A stretch of DNA of 64,000 bases from Maricaulis maris (GCF_003634045.1 NZ_RBIM01000001.1:372001-436000), one strand, 5' to 3'. Shown: positions 37,679 to 46,394, counted from the first letter of the stretch. Made by a program: numbers and translations. The notes: generated by a model not told the origin, from the sequence alone.

Positions 37679-38245
37679 TCATGATGCGGTTGGCTCAGGA
37701 TTGAGGGCCGCGGCGAGTTTGCGCCGGGCATGCATGAGGCGGGTTTTGACCGTGCCCGCCGCGGTATCCGTAATGACGGCGATCTCGGCGACGGAGAGTC
37801 CGTCCTGATGGTAGAGCGCCAGAGCCAGATGCTGCTCGGCGGGCAAGTCCGCCATGGCGAGGCGGATGGCGCCCTGGTCGGCCTGGCGTTCGGCGTCGGC
37901 AATCCCGTCAATTGCGGCGCCGGCGAGTTCCGCCCGCAGCCCGTCGGCGGTACGTCGGTCCGTTTGCCGGCCGCGGATTTCCGCGGCGCACTTGCGGGCG
38001 ACGATGCGGTAGGCCCAGGCCGGGAAGGCCGCCGGCTCGCGCAATCGGCGCAGTCCGCGCAGAATATCGCACCAGGCCTCCTGCATGATGTCACGCGCCG
38101 CCTCGGCCTCGCCGATCAGACGTGCGGCATGGCGCAAAAGGTCGCCGTGCCAGAGTTGGCAGAGCCGGTCGAGCGCGCGCCGGTCGCCGGCATGAGCCGA
38201 CACGATCAGGAATTCCGACAGGACGCGTTTGCGATCTCGTTGCAT
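37679..38245 (-). CDS. ECF-type sigma factor
   Basis: A 188-residue ECF sigma factor: region 2 (LDRLCQLWHGDLLRHAARLIGEAEAARDIMQEAW) and region 4 (DLPAEQHLALALYHQDGLSVAEIAVITDTAAGTVKTRLMHARRKLA). Region 1 and 3 are absent as usual. ATG 38245 has GGAG at six bases; an upstream in-frame ATG at 38299 has none. It heads a two-gene unit with a membrane protein. Target promoters are unknown. Confidence 0.92.
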   Translation of the reverse strand: MQRDRKRVLSEFLIVSAHAGDRRALDRLCQLWHGDLLRHAARLIGEAEAARDIMQEAWCDILRGLRRLREPAAFPAWAYRIVARKCAAEIRGRQTDRRTADGLRAELAGAAIDGIADAERQADQGAIRLAMADLPAEQHLALALYHQDGLSVAEIAVITDTAAGTVKTRLMHARRKLAAALNPEPTAS

Positions 38246-38379
38246 GCCGTCTCCCACCGCACCGCAACGAATGCAGCGCTTCGGAAACAAGGTGTGCACG
38301 CGCCGGGAAAGGGTTCAATCGGCACGTCACGACAAGGCACGCACGCTCCGACTGCGAACGTCCGAAAATCGACCTGACA

Positions 38380-38408
38380 TTGCCAATTGCCCGATTGTGA
38401 ACTATGAT
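38380..38408 (+). promoter_or_regulatory. Sigma-70-type promoter
   Basis: TTGCCA (38380-38385), 17-base spacer, TATGAT (38403-38408), 22 bases before the start of the lipoprotein gene. It also explains why an ATG at 38404, inside the -10 box, is not the start codon. Confidence 0.6.
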
Positions 38409-38430
38409 TGCCGAACTGAAGGGGGGAAGC

Positions 38431-39465
38431 ATGCAGGTTTCTCGGATCATTGCCAGCATGGCGGCGCTTGCCCTGAGCGGCTTGGCCGGCTGCAACACGC
38501 TCACCCCGCCACCGCCGCCGGCGCCCTTGAACGGTGCCAGCTATTGCTTGGCCGTATCGGGGCCGGTCGATGCGGCGAACCCGTCAGCCGGCTATGCCTT
38601 TTCCGTCCGCGCCCGAGATTTTTCTGACCCGGAAGCGGCTCTCGCCGACGATCTTGACTGCCAGCTCAGCGAAGTCCTGGCCCGGCAAACGCTCTACAAT
38701 CAGCGCTATTTGGCCATCGCCGGTGAACAACGCGCGATCAATTTCGGCAGTATCGGCTCAGCCTTGCTCGGCGCTGGCTTCGCAGCCTTTGATGCGCATG
38801 ACGACAATGTCAGTGCAGCAGCCCTGTCGCTGGGCGGCCTGACCGTCCTGCGCAATGGTCTCAACCAGTCCGAATTGATGGACGCCTATGCCGACGGCGC
38901 GAGTGCCATGGGCTGTTACGCGGCCCCGGGCCAGCAGGTCTATCGCGGACTGCGGCTCGACCACGATACTGAGCTGGAAGCCTATATCAACGATCTCTCA
39001 GGCTTGGTCGGGCAAGGGCATGGTCGGCTCGAAAATCAAGCGGCCGCTCCCGATTCCGACGAGGCCAAATCGGCGCTTCGGCAGGCCATGGCGACCGCCA
39101 GTACCGTCATCACCGATCTGCGGGCCAGTCGCGCGGCGCTGAACCGGTTCCCGGGCGCGCTCGGCCGCAGCTGGCGCGATGCGGACGATGCGACGCTCGT
39201 CCGCTTGCGCAACCAAGCGCCCAACATCGCCTCCCTTGTCGAAGCGGCGCAGGCGCTGGCCAATCCGACAGGCAGTGGCGGCGGGTCGAGCAGTGGCGCG
39301 GCGCCACCGCCGAACGCTGTGTCTGCCCCGTCAAACCGGACGGCCGCCATCATCCAGCGGGAGATTTCCGACATGATCTCCCAGGCGCGGACCTTCCTCG
39401 ACCAGACACGCTATCCGGCAGCACTGGCCCGCCTCGGCCAGTGCCAGGCCCTGGCCTCGGGCTGA
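38431..39465 (+). CDS. Lipoprotein of unknown function
   Basis: A 344-residue lipoprotein: signal sequence with lipobox LAGC (cysteine about residue 21), then a Pro-rich stretch TPPPPPAPL. The rest is largely helical with AIIQREISDMISQARTFLDQ near the C-terminus, and a Gly/Ser/Pro linker (GSGGGSSSGAAPPP) at about 290. ATG 38431 follows GGGGGGAAGC. A metalloprotease gene follows 19 bases later on the same strand. Confidence 0.75.
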   Translation: MQVSRIIASMAALALSGLAGCNTLTPPPPPAPLNGASYCLAVSGPVDAANPSAGYAFSVRARDFSDPEAALADDLDCQLSEVLARQTLYNQRYLAIAGEQRAINFGSIGSALLGAGFAAFDAHDDNVSAAALSLGGLTVLRNGLNQSELMDAYADGASAMGCYAAPGQQVYRGLRLDHDTELEAYINDLSGLVGQGHGRLENQAAAPDSDEAKSALRQAMATASTVITDLRASRAALNRFPGALGRSWRDADDATLVRLRNQAPNIASLVEAAQALANPTGSGGGSSSGAAPPPNAVSAPSNRTAAIIQREISDMISQARTFLDQTRYPAALARLGQCQALASG

Positions 39466-39484
39466 GCGCGGGGATGGTCGCACC

Positions 39485-40156
39485 ATGACGAAGGCCCGGG
39501 CTTGTGGACTGGACGGCGCCCACAGCGTCAAGTGGGCGAACGGATCGACCTTGCGCTACCATCTCTACAAACGGCCATCATCGCGCGCAGCGAATGCCCG
39601 TGACCGGACGATATTTGATGAGGTCCTCGGCCTGTGGACGAGCGGCGGCTGCGGACTGCGGCTGATCGAAGAGGCCGACCCGGACAAGGCCGAAATCCGG
39701 GTCATGTTCAATCATGCACGCGGGCGATGGTCGATGCTGGGCGCCGAGGCGCTGGATATCACCAACAGCAAGGAGCCGACCATGAATTTCGACTCCCATC
39801 TCGACAGCACGGACGGCCTGCTCGCCGCACTGCACGAGGTCGGGCACATGTTCGGCTTTCGCCATGAACACCAGACACCGGACACGCCGCTGCGTTGGCG
39901 CGAGGACGCGGTGATTGCGCACTACAAGTCGATGTCCGGATGGTCCGCCGATTACACCCGGCGCAATGTGATCCACCGCCACGACATGGCCCGCAAGAGT
40001 CCCCATCCCTGGGACCCGGAGTCGATCATGCACTATGGCGTGGCGCCTGGGTTGATTGCCGCGCCGGCGGACTGGAAAGACAAGAAAATTCCGGCCCCCA
40101 CCGGCTTGTCCGCCGGCGACCGCGCTGAACTCCTCGCCTGGTATCCGCCGCTCTAA
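39485..40156 (+). CDS. Astacin-like zinc metalloprotease
   Basis: A 223-residue metzincin. The zinc motif is HEVGHMFGFRHEH (H117, E118, H121, H127), followed by the Met-turn SIMHYGV about 50 residues later, as in the astacin (M12A) family. No signal peptide is visible at the N-terminus (MTKARACGLDGAHSVKW), which is unusual for a metzincin; it might be exported by another route. It closely follows the lipoprotein gene, so both may be one unit. The stop CTAA is shared with the convergent gene. Confidence 0.8.
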   Translation: MTKARACGLDGAHSVKWANGSTLRYHLYKRPSSRAANARDRTIFDEVLGLWTSGGCGLRLIEEADPDKAEIRVMFNHARGRWSMLGAEALDITNSKEPTMNFDSHLDSTDGLLAALHEVGHMFGFRHEHQTPDTPLRWREDAVIAHYKSMSGWSADYTRRNVIHRHDMARKSPHPWDPESIMHYGVAPGLIAAPADWKDKKIPAPTGLSAGDRAELLAWYPPL

Positions 40157-40560
40157 CCCGGACCGGGTTTTTCCGCGCCCTTGTGGAATTGCAGATAGCC
40201 GCGTTCGACCATGCGCCGCATGGCTTCATACGCCTCGGAGAGTTCCTCATAGGCGGTGCGAAGCAATTGCAGGCGGGAGACTTCCTCGGCCGAGAGCGGC
40301 GAGCGCGAACGGGCGGCCGACATCGCCGCATCCACCCAGGCCGAGCGGGCTTTGGAGGCCGACAGGGCGAGATTCTGGAAATCCTCAATGCCGACATGAT
40401 GGATGGTCTTGGCGATCACCGCCTGATTGGCCGCGAACACCGTGTAATCAATCTGCTCGAGATGGCCGCGCCGCTTGCGCTGTTCGGCCGGGTCCTCGAC
40501 CAGGTCGGGCTCGAAATGATCCGAAACCCGGCGATAGCTGGACGCAATGATCTTGCCCAT
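40153..40560 (-). CDS. Small helical protein of unknown function
   Basis: A 135-residue cytoplasmic protein, almost entirely helical (for example SRLQLLRTAYEELSEAYEAM), with no signal peptide or cysteines. It begins MGKIIASSYRRVSDHF with an AGGGAGG-like site upstream (from the minus strand of CCTCCCTGC). No family recognised. The 3' end overlaps the metalloprotease gene by four bases. Confidence 0.6.
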   Translation of the reverse strand: MGKIIASSYRRVSDHFEPDLVEDPAEQRKRRGHLEQIDYTVFAANQAVIAKTIHHVGIEDFQNLALSASKARSAWVDAAMSAARSRSPLSAEEVSRLQLLRTAYEELSEAYEAMRRMVERGYLQFHKGAEKPGPG

Positions 40561-40740
40561 GACGACACCTCCCTGCGGTATCAGGCGTCAAGCTTGACCG
40601 ATCACGCCTTAACAAAGCGTGCAATGGTCGCGCGCAGGGCCCGGGGGGGGCGGCGGGTTGTGTGGGGTATCGGGAGGCGGACGAACCAAGTGGCGCTTGG
40701 GGACGTTGGGGGGCACCGGGACACCCGCCTCCCGATCCGG

Positions 40741-40833
40741 TTACAGCGTGGCCGAAGGCCCGCCGAACAACAAAACCAGGGAACCGCTCAAGAAGGCGGC
40801 GAGGTAAAAATACAGTTTGATACGCGACCGCAT
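40741..40833 (-). CDS. Small 30-residue membrane peptide
   Basis: A short frame, MRSRIKLYFYLAAFLSGSL followed by VLLFGGPSATL, with GGGGAG six bases before ATG 40833. It has a basic N-terminus and one hydrophobic helix. The good ribosome-binding site and peptide-like composition support expression, but no homologue is known to me. It lies within the otherwise gene-free 350-base gap (40561-40912), in which I recognise nothing else apart from a G-run near 40645. Confidence 0.45.
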   Translation of the reverse strand: MRSRIKLYFYLAAFLSGSLVLLFGGPSATL

Positions 40834-40912
40834 GACGTCTCCCCACTGGTCTGTCTTGCGGGGATAACGCGCGATTGTGAAACCGGTTCCGTCGTGGCGG
40901 AAAAAATTGCGG

Positions 40913-41986
40913 TCAGTCGAAGGCGTACAGCAGCGACACGTCGAGGCGGATATCGGTCGGGTCGAAACCGGGCCGGTCCTCGAACTCGTGCTCGATGCGC
41001 AGACCGGTCTGTACGGCCCAGTCCCCGAACAGGCGGTTGGTGAGCGTGAAGCGCTGGTCAATCCGTGAACCGCCACCGGCAAAGCCTGTGGTTTCCGATC
41101 CGAAGCTGGCGGTGTCGGAAATCTGGTAGTGGAAACTCGACCCCGCCTCGGCAACCCAGTCCGTCAGGGTGTCGCCGGTCAGGCCGTCCTCCCGCAAGCG
41201 CTGGCCGACACCGGCTCGAAGCACCCAATCGGCCTTGGGATTTTCCACCGCATGCCAGATTCCGCCTGCGGTGAGGAAGGCTGAGCGTGCGTAGATCCCG
41301 ATCAGGTCACGCTCATAAGAGCCGCCGGCGTAATAGCCGATGCCGCTGTCGAGCTCGCGCGTGGTGCGCAACTCAACCAGCCAGTTGTCGCGTGTCGTGC
41401 GGGTCGCGCTTTCGGACAGGAAATATTCGAACTGGCTGTCGATGCGCCAGCCGTGCTCCAGCTCCCGGTCGAGCTCGAAGGCGAAGGTGAAATCGGTCAA
41501 CTCGGAATTGCCACGCTCGAGCTGGACGCCGGCGCGGATATGCCCGGCCCAACTGTCATCGGCCAGGGCACGGATCGAACCGGCCAGCCAGCCACCGGAC
41601 CCGTCGGGCGCTTCTGTGAGGTCAATCGGTGCGCCGCCAAGGCTGCGGTGTTCCGGGTGCTCGGCCGGGGTCGGTGCGGGCGTGTGCTCCGGTGTGGCCG
41701 CCGGCGCGGTATCCGGTGCCGGCGCGGGCAGAGGCCAATCGGCCACGGCGCCGGACCGCTGCGGCAAATGCGTATTGATATAGGCATGCACCTCGCCCCG
41801 GCCGCCCTCGACGAGGACGGCGACCATGTCGGCCGTCTCGAGGAAGCGGGCATCATCGTCCTGCCGGTCCGCGGCTTCGTTGAGCAGGGCCTGATAAGCT
41901 TGCGGCAGGTCGGCAAACGCCGGGCCGGTCGCCGTCGTTGCGACAACAAAAATACTGGCAAGAATGGCGGGGATCGGGTTGCGCAT
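40913..41986 (-). CDS. DUF481/YdiY-family outer-membrane protein (paralogue)
   Basis: A 357-residue exported protein starting MRNPIPAILASIFVVATTA (start at ATG 41986; an in-frame ATG 20 codons upstream looks like an artefact). The N-terminal region DLPQAYQALLNEAADRQDD resembles that of the protein at 33406; a Pro/Ala-rich linker (PAPAPDTAPAATPEHTPAP) follows, then a DUF481 barrel (WAGHIRAGVQLERGNSELTD to the final LLYAFD). Two copies 6.5 kb apart suggest duplication. Role unknown. Confidence 0.8.
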   Translation of the reverse strand: MRNPIPAILASIFVVATTATGPAFADLPQAYQALLNEAADRQDDDARFLETADMVAVLVEGGRGEVHAYINTHLPQRSGAVADWPLPAPAPDTAPAATPEHTPAPTPAEHPEHRSLGGAPIDLTEAPDGSGGWLAGSIRALADDSWAGHIRAGVQLERGNSELTDFTFAFELDRELEHGWRIDSQFEYFLSESATRTTRDNWLVELRTTRELDSGIGYYAGGSYERDLIGIYARSAFLTAGGIWHAVENPKADWVLRAGVGQRLREDGLTGDTLTDWVAEAGSSFHYQISDTASFGSETTGFAGGGSRIDQRFTLTNRLFGDWAVQTGLRIEHEFEDRPGFDPTDIRLDVSLLYAFD

Positions 41987-42189
41987 CGAAAGTCTTCTGC
42001 TGGCAGCGACCGCAGATCGGCCTGTGAACGGCGCGGTTCTAGCCAATCAAGCTTAAGATTTCGTGGGTTGCGCTTCCCGCACGGCTCGTCGGATGGGGTG
42101 CTGCCAATCCCGTATCCTGCTGTCGCGGTGCAGCGTAGGATAGGGCGCGCGCATCCGCCGGATGCGGCCCCCGTGCGAAGGAGCACACC

Positions 42190-42312
42190 ATGGCCAAAGG
42201 CCAGAAACGTTCCAACAAGGAAACCAAGAAACCCAAGGCCGAAAAGAAGGCCCCGGCCCCCGCTGTCGCCCCGGGCAGCGTGAATGGCGTGCTCGACCGC
42301 CGCCGCAAATAG
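42190..42312 (+). CDS. Small basic 40-residue protein
   Basis: Begins MAKGQKRSNKETKKPKAEKK, then an Ala/Pro tract and the ending VNGVLDRRRK. AAGGAG seven bases upstream of ATG 42190 is a strong ribosome-binding site. Very similar short lysine-rich proteins are common in alphaproteobacterial genomes (from memory), where they are annotated as hypothetical. Probably cytoplasmic, possibly nucleic-acid associated. Confidence 0.75.
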   Translation: MAKGQKRSNKETKKPKAEKKAPAPAVAPGSVNGVLDRRRK

Positions 42313-42423
42313 CGACACGCCGCACCGCGCCTGCAAGGGCGCGGTGGACGGGCGTCGCAACAGGCCGCCCCCGCTGTCACCGCTCACACGGTCAGGCGAT
42401 TGGCCCTGACCTCATCCGAGCCC

Positions 42424-42582
42424 CTATTCGATGCGCGTTATCTCCCAGTCGAGCTGGCCACCGTCCGGGCCGAGCCGGCACAGGCCCGTCGCTTCGCAGT
42501 CGCCGCCAACGGACTCGATATTCGCGCCAACCGGATAGTCCGGCCCGCTGCGGCAGGCCGGGCGTTCACTCCAGGCGTCCAT
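42424..42582 (-). CDS. Possible small protein or gene remnant
   Basis: A 52-codon frame (MDAWSERPACRSGPDYP... ending CRLGPDGGQLDWEITRIE) whose C-terminus looks protein-like with three cysteines, but there is no convincing ribosome-binding site or known relative. It could be a pseudogene end. The rest of 42313-42610 holds nothing recognised. Confidence 0.25.
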   Translation of the reverse strand: MDAWSERPACRSGPDYPVGANIESVGGDCEATGLCRLGPDGGQLDWEITRIE

Positions 42583-42610
42583 CGAGACGATCGAGGCGGG
42601 GCCGCGCCGG

Positions 42611-43060
42611 CTAGCGCCCCGCGCCATCAAACGGGCCGTGGTCATAGCTGACGATGCGGGTGATCTTCCAGCCATCCTCGTCCTGCCGCCAGATGTGCAG
42701 GAAGCGGCCCTGGCCGTGCGGCTCGTCGGCGCCATAATTGATGAAGGCATGCCAACCGCTCTCGATGGCGCCATAGCCGGGCAGCGGCCAGACTTCGATC
42801 GAACCGGGCGTCAGCTGGCGCCGGAAATTGCCGCAGATCGAGGTATTCACGGCCTGGATCAGGCTGTCGCGATCCCGATTGAGGCCGTCCAGGTCGTGAT
42901 AGAATTCGATGTCCTCGGCGATAAAGGTACCGAATTCTTCGCCGTCACAGCTGTTGAAGGCCTCGAACATGGCAGCATCGAGTGCCGAGATGGTGTCATG
43001 CAGCGTGGCGTCACTGGCCGGTTGGGCGACTAGGATGAGGGCGGCAAGGATGGCAGACAT
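42611..43060 (-). CDS. Exported NTF2-like (SnoaL/DUF4440) protein
   Basis: A 149-residue protein with a short signal peptide (MSAILAALILVAQPASD). The sequence ALDAAMFEAFNSCDGEEFGTFIAEDIEFYHDLDG, RFLHIWRQDEDGWKITRIVSYDH is typical of the DUF4440/NTF2 cone-shaped fold. GGAG eight bases before ATG 43060. The family has varied small-molecule and enzymatic roles; none can be named here. Confidence 0.8.
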   Translation of the reverse strand: MSAILAALILVAQPASDATLHDTISALDAAMFEAFNSCDGEEFGTFIAEDIEFYHDLDGLNRDRDSLIQAVNTSICGNFRRQLTPGSIEVWPLPGYGAIESGWHAFINYGADEPHGQGRFLHIWRQDEDGWKITRIVSYDHGPFDGAGR

Positions 43061-43162
43061 GGCGGGACTCCGACTGAAAGGCCCGCATCTTCGTCTGGCC
43101 GCTCAGGGCGGACCAGCGGGACCGTGACCGGCCTGGTCCCGGGCCTGCCGGTACGAACTGGC

Positions 43163-43753
43163 CTAGCCGGGCAGCCGCCGGCTCCGCAGCCCGTCGAAAC
43201 ACAGGGCATAACCGATCAGGATCATCACCCAGCCGGCAACATTGTACCATTGCGTGCCGAACAACATGACCAGCGAGCCGGTCACAACCACCGCCGCGCC
43301 GATGCGTGACACCGACAGGTAGGACAGGCAGGGCAGCACGACGGCTGTGACGAAGACATAATTGGGGCCGAAGGTGATAAAGGGCGACCAGACGGCCGGT
43401 GTGGCGATCAGCTGGCGTGCGACCGTATTCTCCATCTCGCCATTGGGCAGGGCCCAGAACACGAAATCCAGAACGCACATGCCGATCAGCGCGGTGATGC
43501 CGGCATAGAGCAGCGGGATGGTCAGCCAGTGGATATTCCGCCAGGGAAGGCGACCGGCAAAGGGCAGAAGCATCACCCCGCCCACCAGCAGGGCCCAATG
43601 GGCAAAATCGATCGGCCGCTGCGCCTCGACAAAGTCCTGGCCCTGCCGCAGCAGGACCTGGCCGATGATGTAGACAAGCAGGCCGGCCAGCCACAGGGCC
43701 CGCTCGCCACGGCGCGGAAACTCCGCCCGACCCGATGTCGCCTGGATGATCAT
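43163..43753 (-). CDS. Integral membrane protein
   Basis: A 196-residue protein with five to six transmembrane segments, for example ALWLAGLLVYIIGQVLL, WALLVGGVMLLPFA, LLYAGITALIGMCVLDFVFW, VFVTAVVLPCLSYLSV and VMILIGYALCFDGL. No conserved functional motif is recognised. ATG 43753 is chosen over an upstream GTG. Confidence 0.65.
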   Translation of the reverse strand: MIIQATSGRAEFPRRGERALWLAGLLVYIIGQVLLRQGQDFVEAQRPIDFAHWALLVGGVMLLPFAGRLPWRNIHWLTIPLLYAGITALIGMCVLDFVFWALPNGEMENTVARQLIATPAVWSPFITFGPNYVFVTAVVLPCLSYLSVSRIGAAVVVTGSLVMLFGTQWYNVAGWVMILIGYALCFDGLRSRRLPG

Positions 43754-43854
43754 GGCGCCGCGCTCTCCATCCGCCTGCACCGGCACACTAGCGACAGTGT
43801 GGAAGGGCCGGAAGCGGCGATAAGCAGCGGCGGGTGCGGCAGCCGGTCCGGGGC

Positions 43855-44307
43855 CTAATTCTCCCGTGTCACCTCAACACCGGCCCAGCAGACCGAACCG
43901 GTTTCCCCCGGCTGCAAATCGTCCCAGCCATGCTCACACGCCCCGTATCCAAATCGCAGGACTTCCTCCATGCCCTGCGCGCGCGCGCAGGCATTTTCGG
44001 AGGTTTCCAGCGTGGTCATCGCCGTGCCGTCACTGTTGACATGGATCCGCCAGCTTATCTCGACATGGGCCGTGCAGAAGGTCTCATCGAGGCTGTAATA
44101 GCCGCTGCCGGAGGCATCCCGGCCACCCGCGCCATCGGGACGGAATTCGCCTTCGTCGGAAAAGCGGATGGTGGCGCTGCCAGCGAGCCCTCCGCCGGCC
44201 ACGGAATAAGTCCGCCCAGTCGGTGTTGTGACATCATCCTGGATCGCCAGCGCCGGAGCGCCGGCCATCATGATGGCCGCGATTGTACCAATTACCGTTT
44301 TCATCAT
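43855..44307 (-). CDS. Exported small protein of unknown function
   Basis: A 150-residue protein with signal peptide (MMKTVIGTIAAIMMAGAPALA). The mature part is beta-rich, with four cysteines (FCTAHVEI, ENACARAQ, YGACEHGW, SVCWAGVEV) that could form two disulfides. GGGGGACGGACC precedes the two adjacent ATGs. It is 170 bases downstream of the DUF6438-like gene on the same strand. No family recognised. Confidence 0.65.
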   Translation of the reverse strand: MMKTVIGTIAAIMMAGAPALAIQDDVTTPTGRTYSVAGGGLAGSATIRFSDEGEFRPDGAGGRDASGSGYYSLDETFCTAHVEISWRIHVNSDGTAMTTLETSENACARAQGMEEVLRFGYGACEHGWDDLQPGETGSVCWAGVEVTREN

Positions 44308-44479
44308 GGTCCGTCCCCCGGGTCTGATCTGTTGGACGGCCAAGCCTGACGGGAAACACTTAAATTTTCGCGTGCGGCGCGGCGGGCCGGTCAGACGCGC
44401 CAACATTCCGGCATCCCCACGCCTCGTCCGGGCGAGGATCTTTTCAAGTCTCAAATCTGGGCATTGGGTGCTGAAAGGC

Positions 44480-45457
44480 TCAGTCGGCGATTTCTCGCGA
44501 TATGGCGCGCATCAGTGGGGTCATCGCGTCGTCGACGTCTTCGGCAACGTCTTGCAAAGCTCGGCAGTTGCGCCATTGAGGTGAGACATCGAAGGAAAGC
44601 GATGTTGAATCGGAATAGGTGATCATCACACCGACCCGCATCCCGTCGCCGGTTGTCTCAACACATTGCTGGCCGGATCCTGCGAGGATTGCTGATTCTA
44701 CGCGCCGGCGCTCGACGTGAGTTGCGACACCGGAAAATACCTCAGACCCAATTCGGCCGGATGGTCCGCCAAATCGCGGTCGGGGAAAGCGGGGTGCCAG
44801 CCAGAACTCGCCACTGTCCCGCAATTCGAAATCGAACTGCGGGCAGGGCCCGTAACAGCCTGATGAATAGTAACGCACAGATGTGGGCCCGGCGCCCGCT
44901 GTGCGCGAGCCAATGAGCGTTTGGAATGCCGATTGGATCGCGGTTGTGATGGAATCCAGGTCGGAACACTCATCCCACCCCGGCGAATGATAAAAGCTGA
45001 ACCGGGTGCCGTCCGGGTATTCGATCCGCACGAAGGCGTGGTTCTGCGCGCTCAGCAATTCGGTACACCGGCCTTCCTCGAAGGGACGCATCGCGGCACT
45101 GACTCGATCGAAGGTCAGTTGATTGGCGAGTCCGGCCATCATTGTCCCGCGATCGCGTGCGGTCGGCGATGTCCGTCGTGTCGGATGGGGCGCCGGTCTG
45201 TGCACATCCCGCGGATAATCCAGATAAGCACCGGGGAATGTGTCGCTGATCCAGTAGGCGCCGTCGATGCGCACCATGATGTCGTAGATCGGGCACAGTC
45301 CATCACATCCAAGCGACCCCAAACGCACGACAAAGGGCAGGCCGGGATCAGCGTCCTGCCGGACCGGGTCCTCTGGCCTTGGATAGGCGTTGAGCTGACT
45401 GGTCGCGAGTCCTGGCGCCAGGGCAATGAGCAGGCAGGCTAGGGCGCATGCCCGCAT
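44480..45457 (-). CDS. Exported protein with two DUF6438-like repeats
   Basis: A 325-residue protein with signal peptide MRACALACLLIALAPGLA. Two copies of the pattern with a Gly-Cys pair occur: SLGCDGLCPIYDIMVRIDGAYWISD (about 49-73, cited in parts) and SSGCYGPCPQFDFELRDSGEFWL (about 205-228), matching DUF6438, whose function is unknown. Its ATG follows the upstream thioesterase stop by one base, so translation is probably coupled. Confidence 0.75.
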   Translation of the reverse strand: MRACALACLLIALAPGLATSQLNAYPRPEDPVRQDADPGLPFVVRLGSLGCDGLCPIYDIMVRIDGAYWISDTFPGAYLDYPRDVHRPAPHPTRRTSPTARDRGTMMAGLANQLTFDRVSAAMRPFEEGRCTELLSAQNHAFVRIEYPDGTRFSFYHSPGWDECSDLDSITTAIQSAFQTLIGSRTAGAGPTSVRYYSSGCYGPCPQFDFELRDSGEFWLAPRFPRPRFGGPSGRIGSEVFSGVATHVERRRVESAILAGSGQQCVETTGDGMRVGVMITYSDSTSLSFDVSPQWRNCRALQDVAEDVDDAMTPLMRAISREIAD

Positions 45458-45458
45458 C

Positions 45459-46382
45459 CTAAGCCTCGATCCCCGGCACCGCTGCCGCGTCCAGTTTTGC
45501 CTGCGTCTCCGGATCGATCGCCGCCAGCTTGCGCTGGTCGAGGTCCATCGGCGCGGCGACGCCTTCCATGGTCCACCAGGGTTTGCCGCTGGCCGGCTCG
45601 AGCACCCAATGGACGATATTGCGGACCTTGGGGCCGGCGGATTTGAGACCGGAGCGGATGACGAACCCCTCGCCGGCGCGCGGCCAGCGGTGGACATGGA
45701 TGCAGCATTCCAGCAGTGCCGAGCCGATGCGGGCTGACGGTTCGCCGGCATGCATGTCCCATTCTTCGGGGAAGGCGGCGGCGAAATTGGTGACGCTGTC
45801 GGACACGCGGCCGAGCAGGAACTCCGCCCGCATCCAGCCGAAAGCATCCATCTCGTGCGGGCCGAAACGGCCGCGCCCGATCACCGGCAGGTCGAGCGCG
45901 TCGGCGGCGCTCATCGAGGCGCGTCGGCCGCCCGTCCCGGTGGCCAGGCCGCGCGGTGCCGCGAAGTCCGGCTTGTCGACAGTCAGGGCCTCGACGGTCG
46001 TCGCGAAACGTTTCGGCCAGGGGAAAGCTTCGGCACTGGCGGGGGCGGCATGGCCGACGCGCATACTGAAGCTGGCCGCCGGCTTGCCGGTTCCGGAATG
46101 GCGCATGACCAGCACGATGTCGGCGGTGGCGGTGGCAAAGCCGACAATGCCGCCCTCGATGTAAAGCGGTGCACCGGGACGGGCCTCGGCCAGGAAGCGG
46201 ATGTGCAGGGTCTGCGGGATCAGGGTGGCGAGCGCATCGGCGCGCTGGATCGGGTTGAGACCGGCGGCTTCGGCCAGGTTGGCCAAGGCCTCGCTGGCCC
46301 GGGCGAGGTAGAAGCGGACATTGTAATGGCCGAGCTCGTCACATTCCCAGGCATTCACACAGCCGCGCCAGAGCTCGATCAT
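45459..46382 (-). CDS. Double-hotdog acyl-CoA thioesterase-like protein
   Basis: A 307-residue protein with two hotdog domains. The first has VNAWECDELGHYNVRFYLAR, like the DxxGHxN motif of 4-hydroxybenzoyl-CoA thioesterases; the second has PHEMDAFGWMRAEFLLGRV. It lies between zur and the DUF6438-like gene with a 12-base gap to zur, so the three probably form an operon. Substrate unknown. Confidence 0.82.
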   Translation of the reverse strand: MIELWRGCVNAWECDELGHYNVRFYLARASEALANLAEAAGLNPIQRADALATLIPQTLHIRFLAEARPGAPLYIEGGIVGFATATADIVLVMRHSGTGKPAASFSMRVGHAAPASAEAFPWPKRFATTVEALTVDKPDFAAPRGLATGTGGRRASMSAADALDLPVIGRGRFGPHEMDAFGWMRAEFLLGRVSDSVTNFAAAFPEEWDMHAGEPSARIGSALLECCIHVHRWPRAGEGFVIRSGLKSAGPKVRNIVHWVLEPASGKPWWTMEGVAAPMDLDQRKLAAIDPETQAKLDAAAVPGIEA

Positions 46383-46394
46383 GGCCTCACTCCA

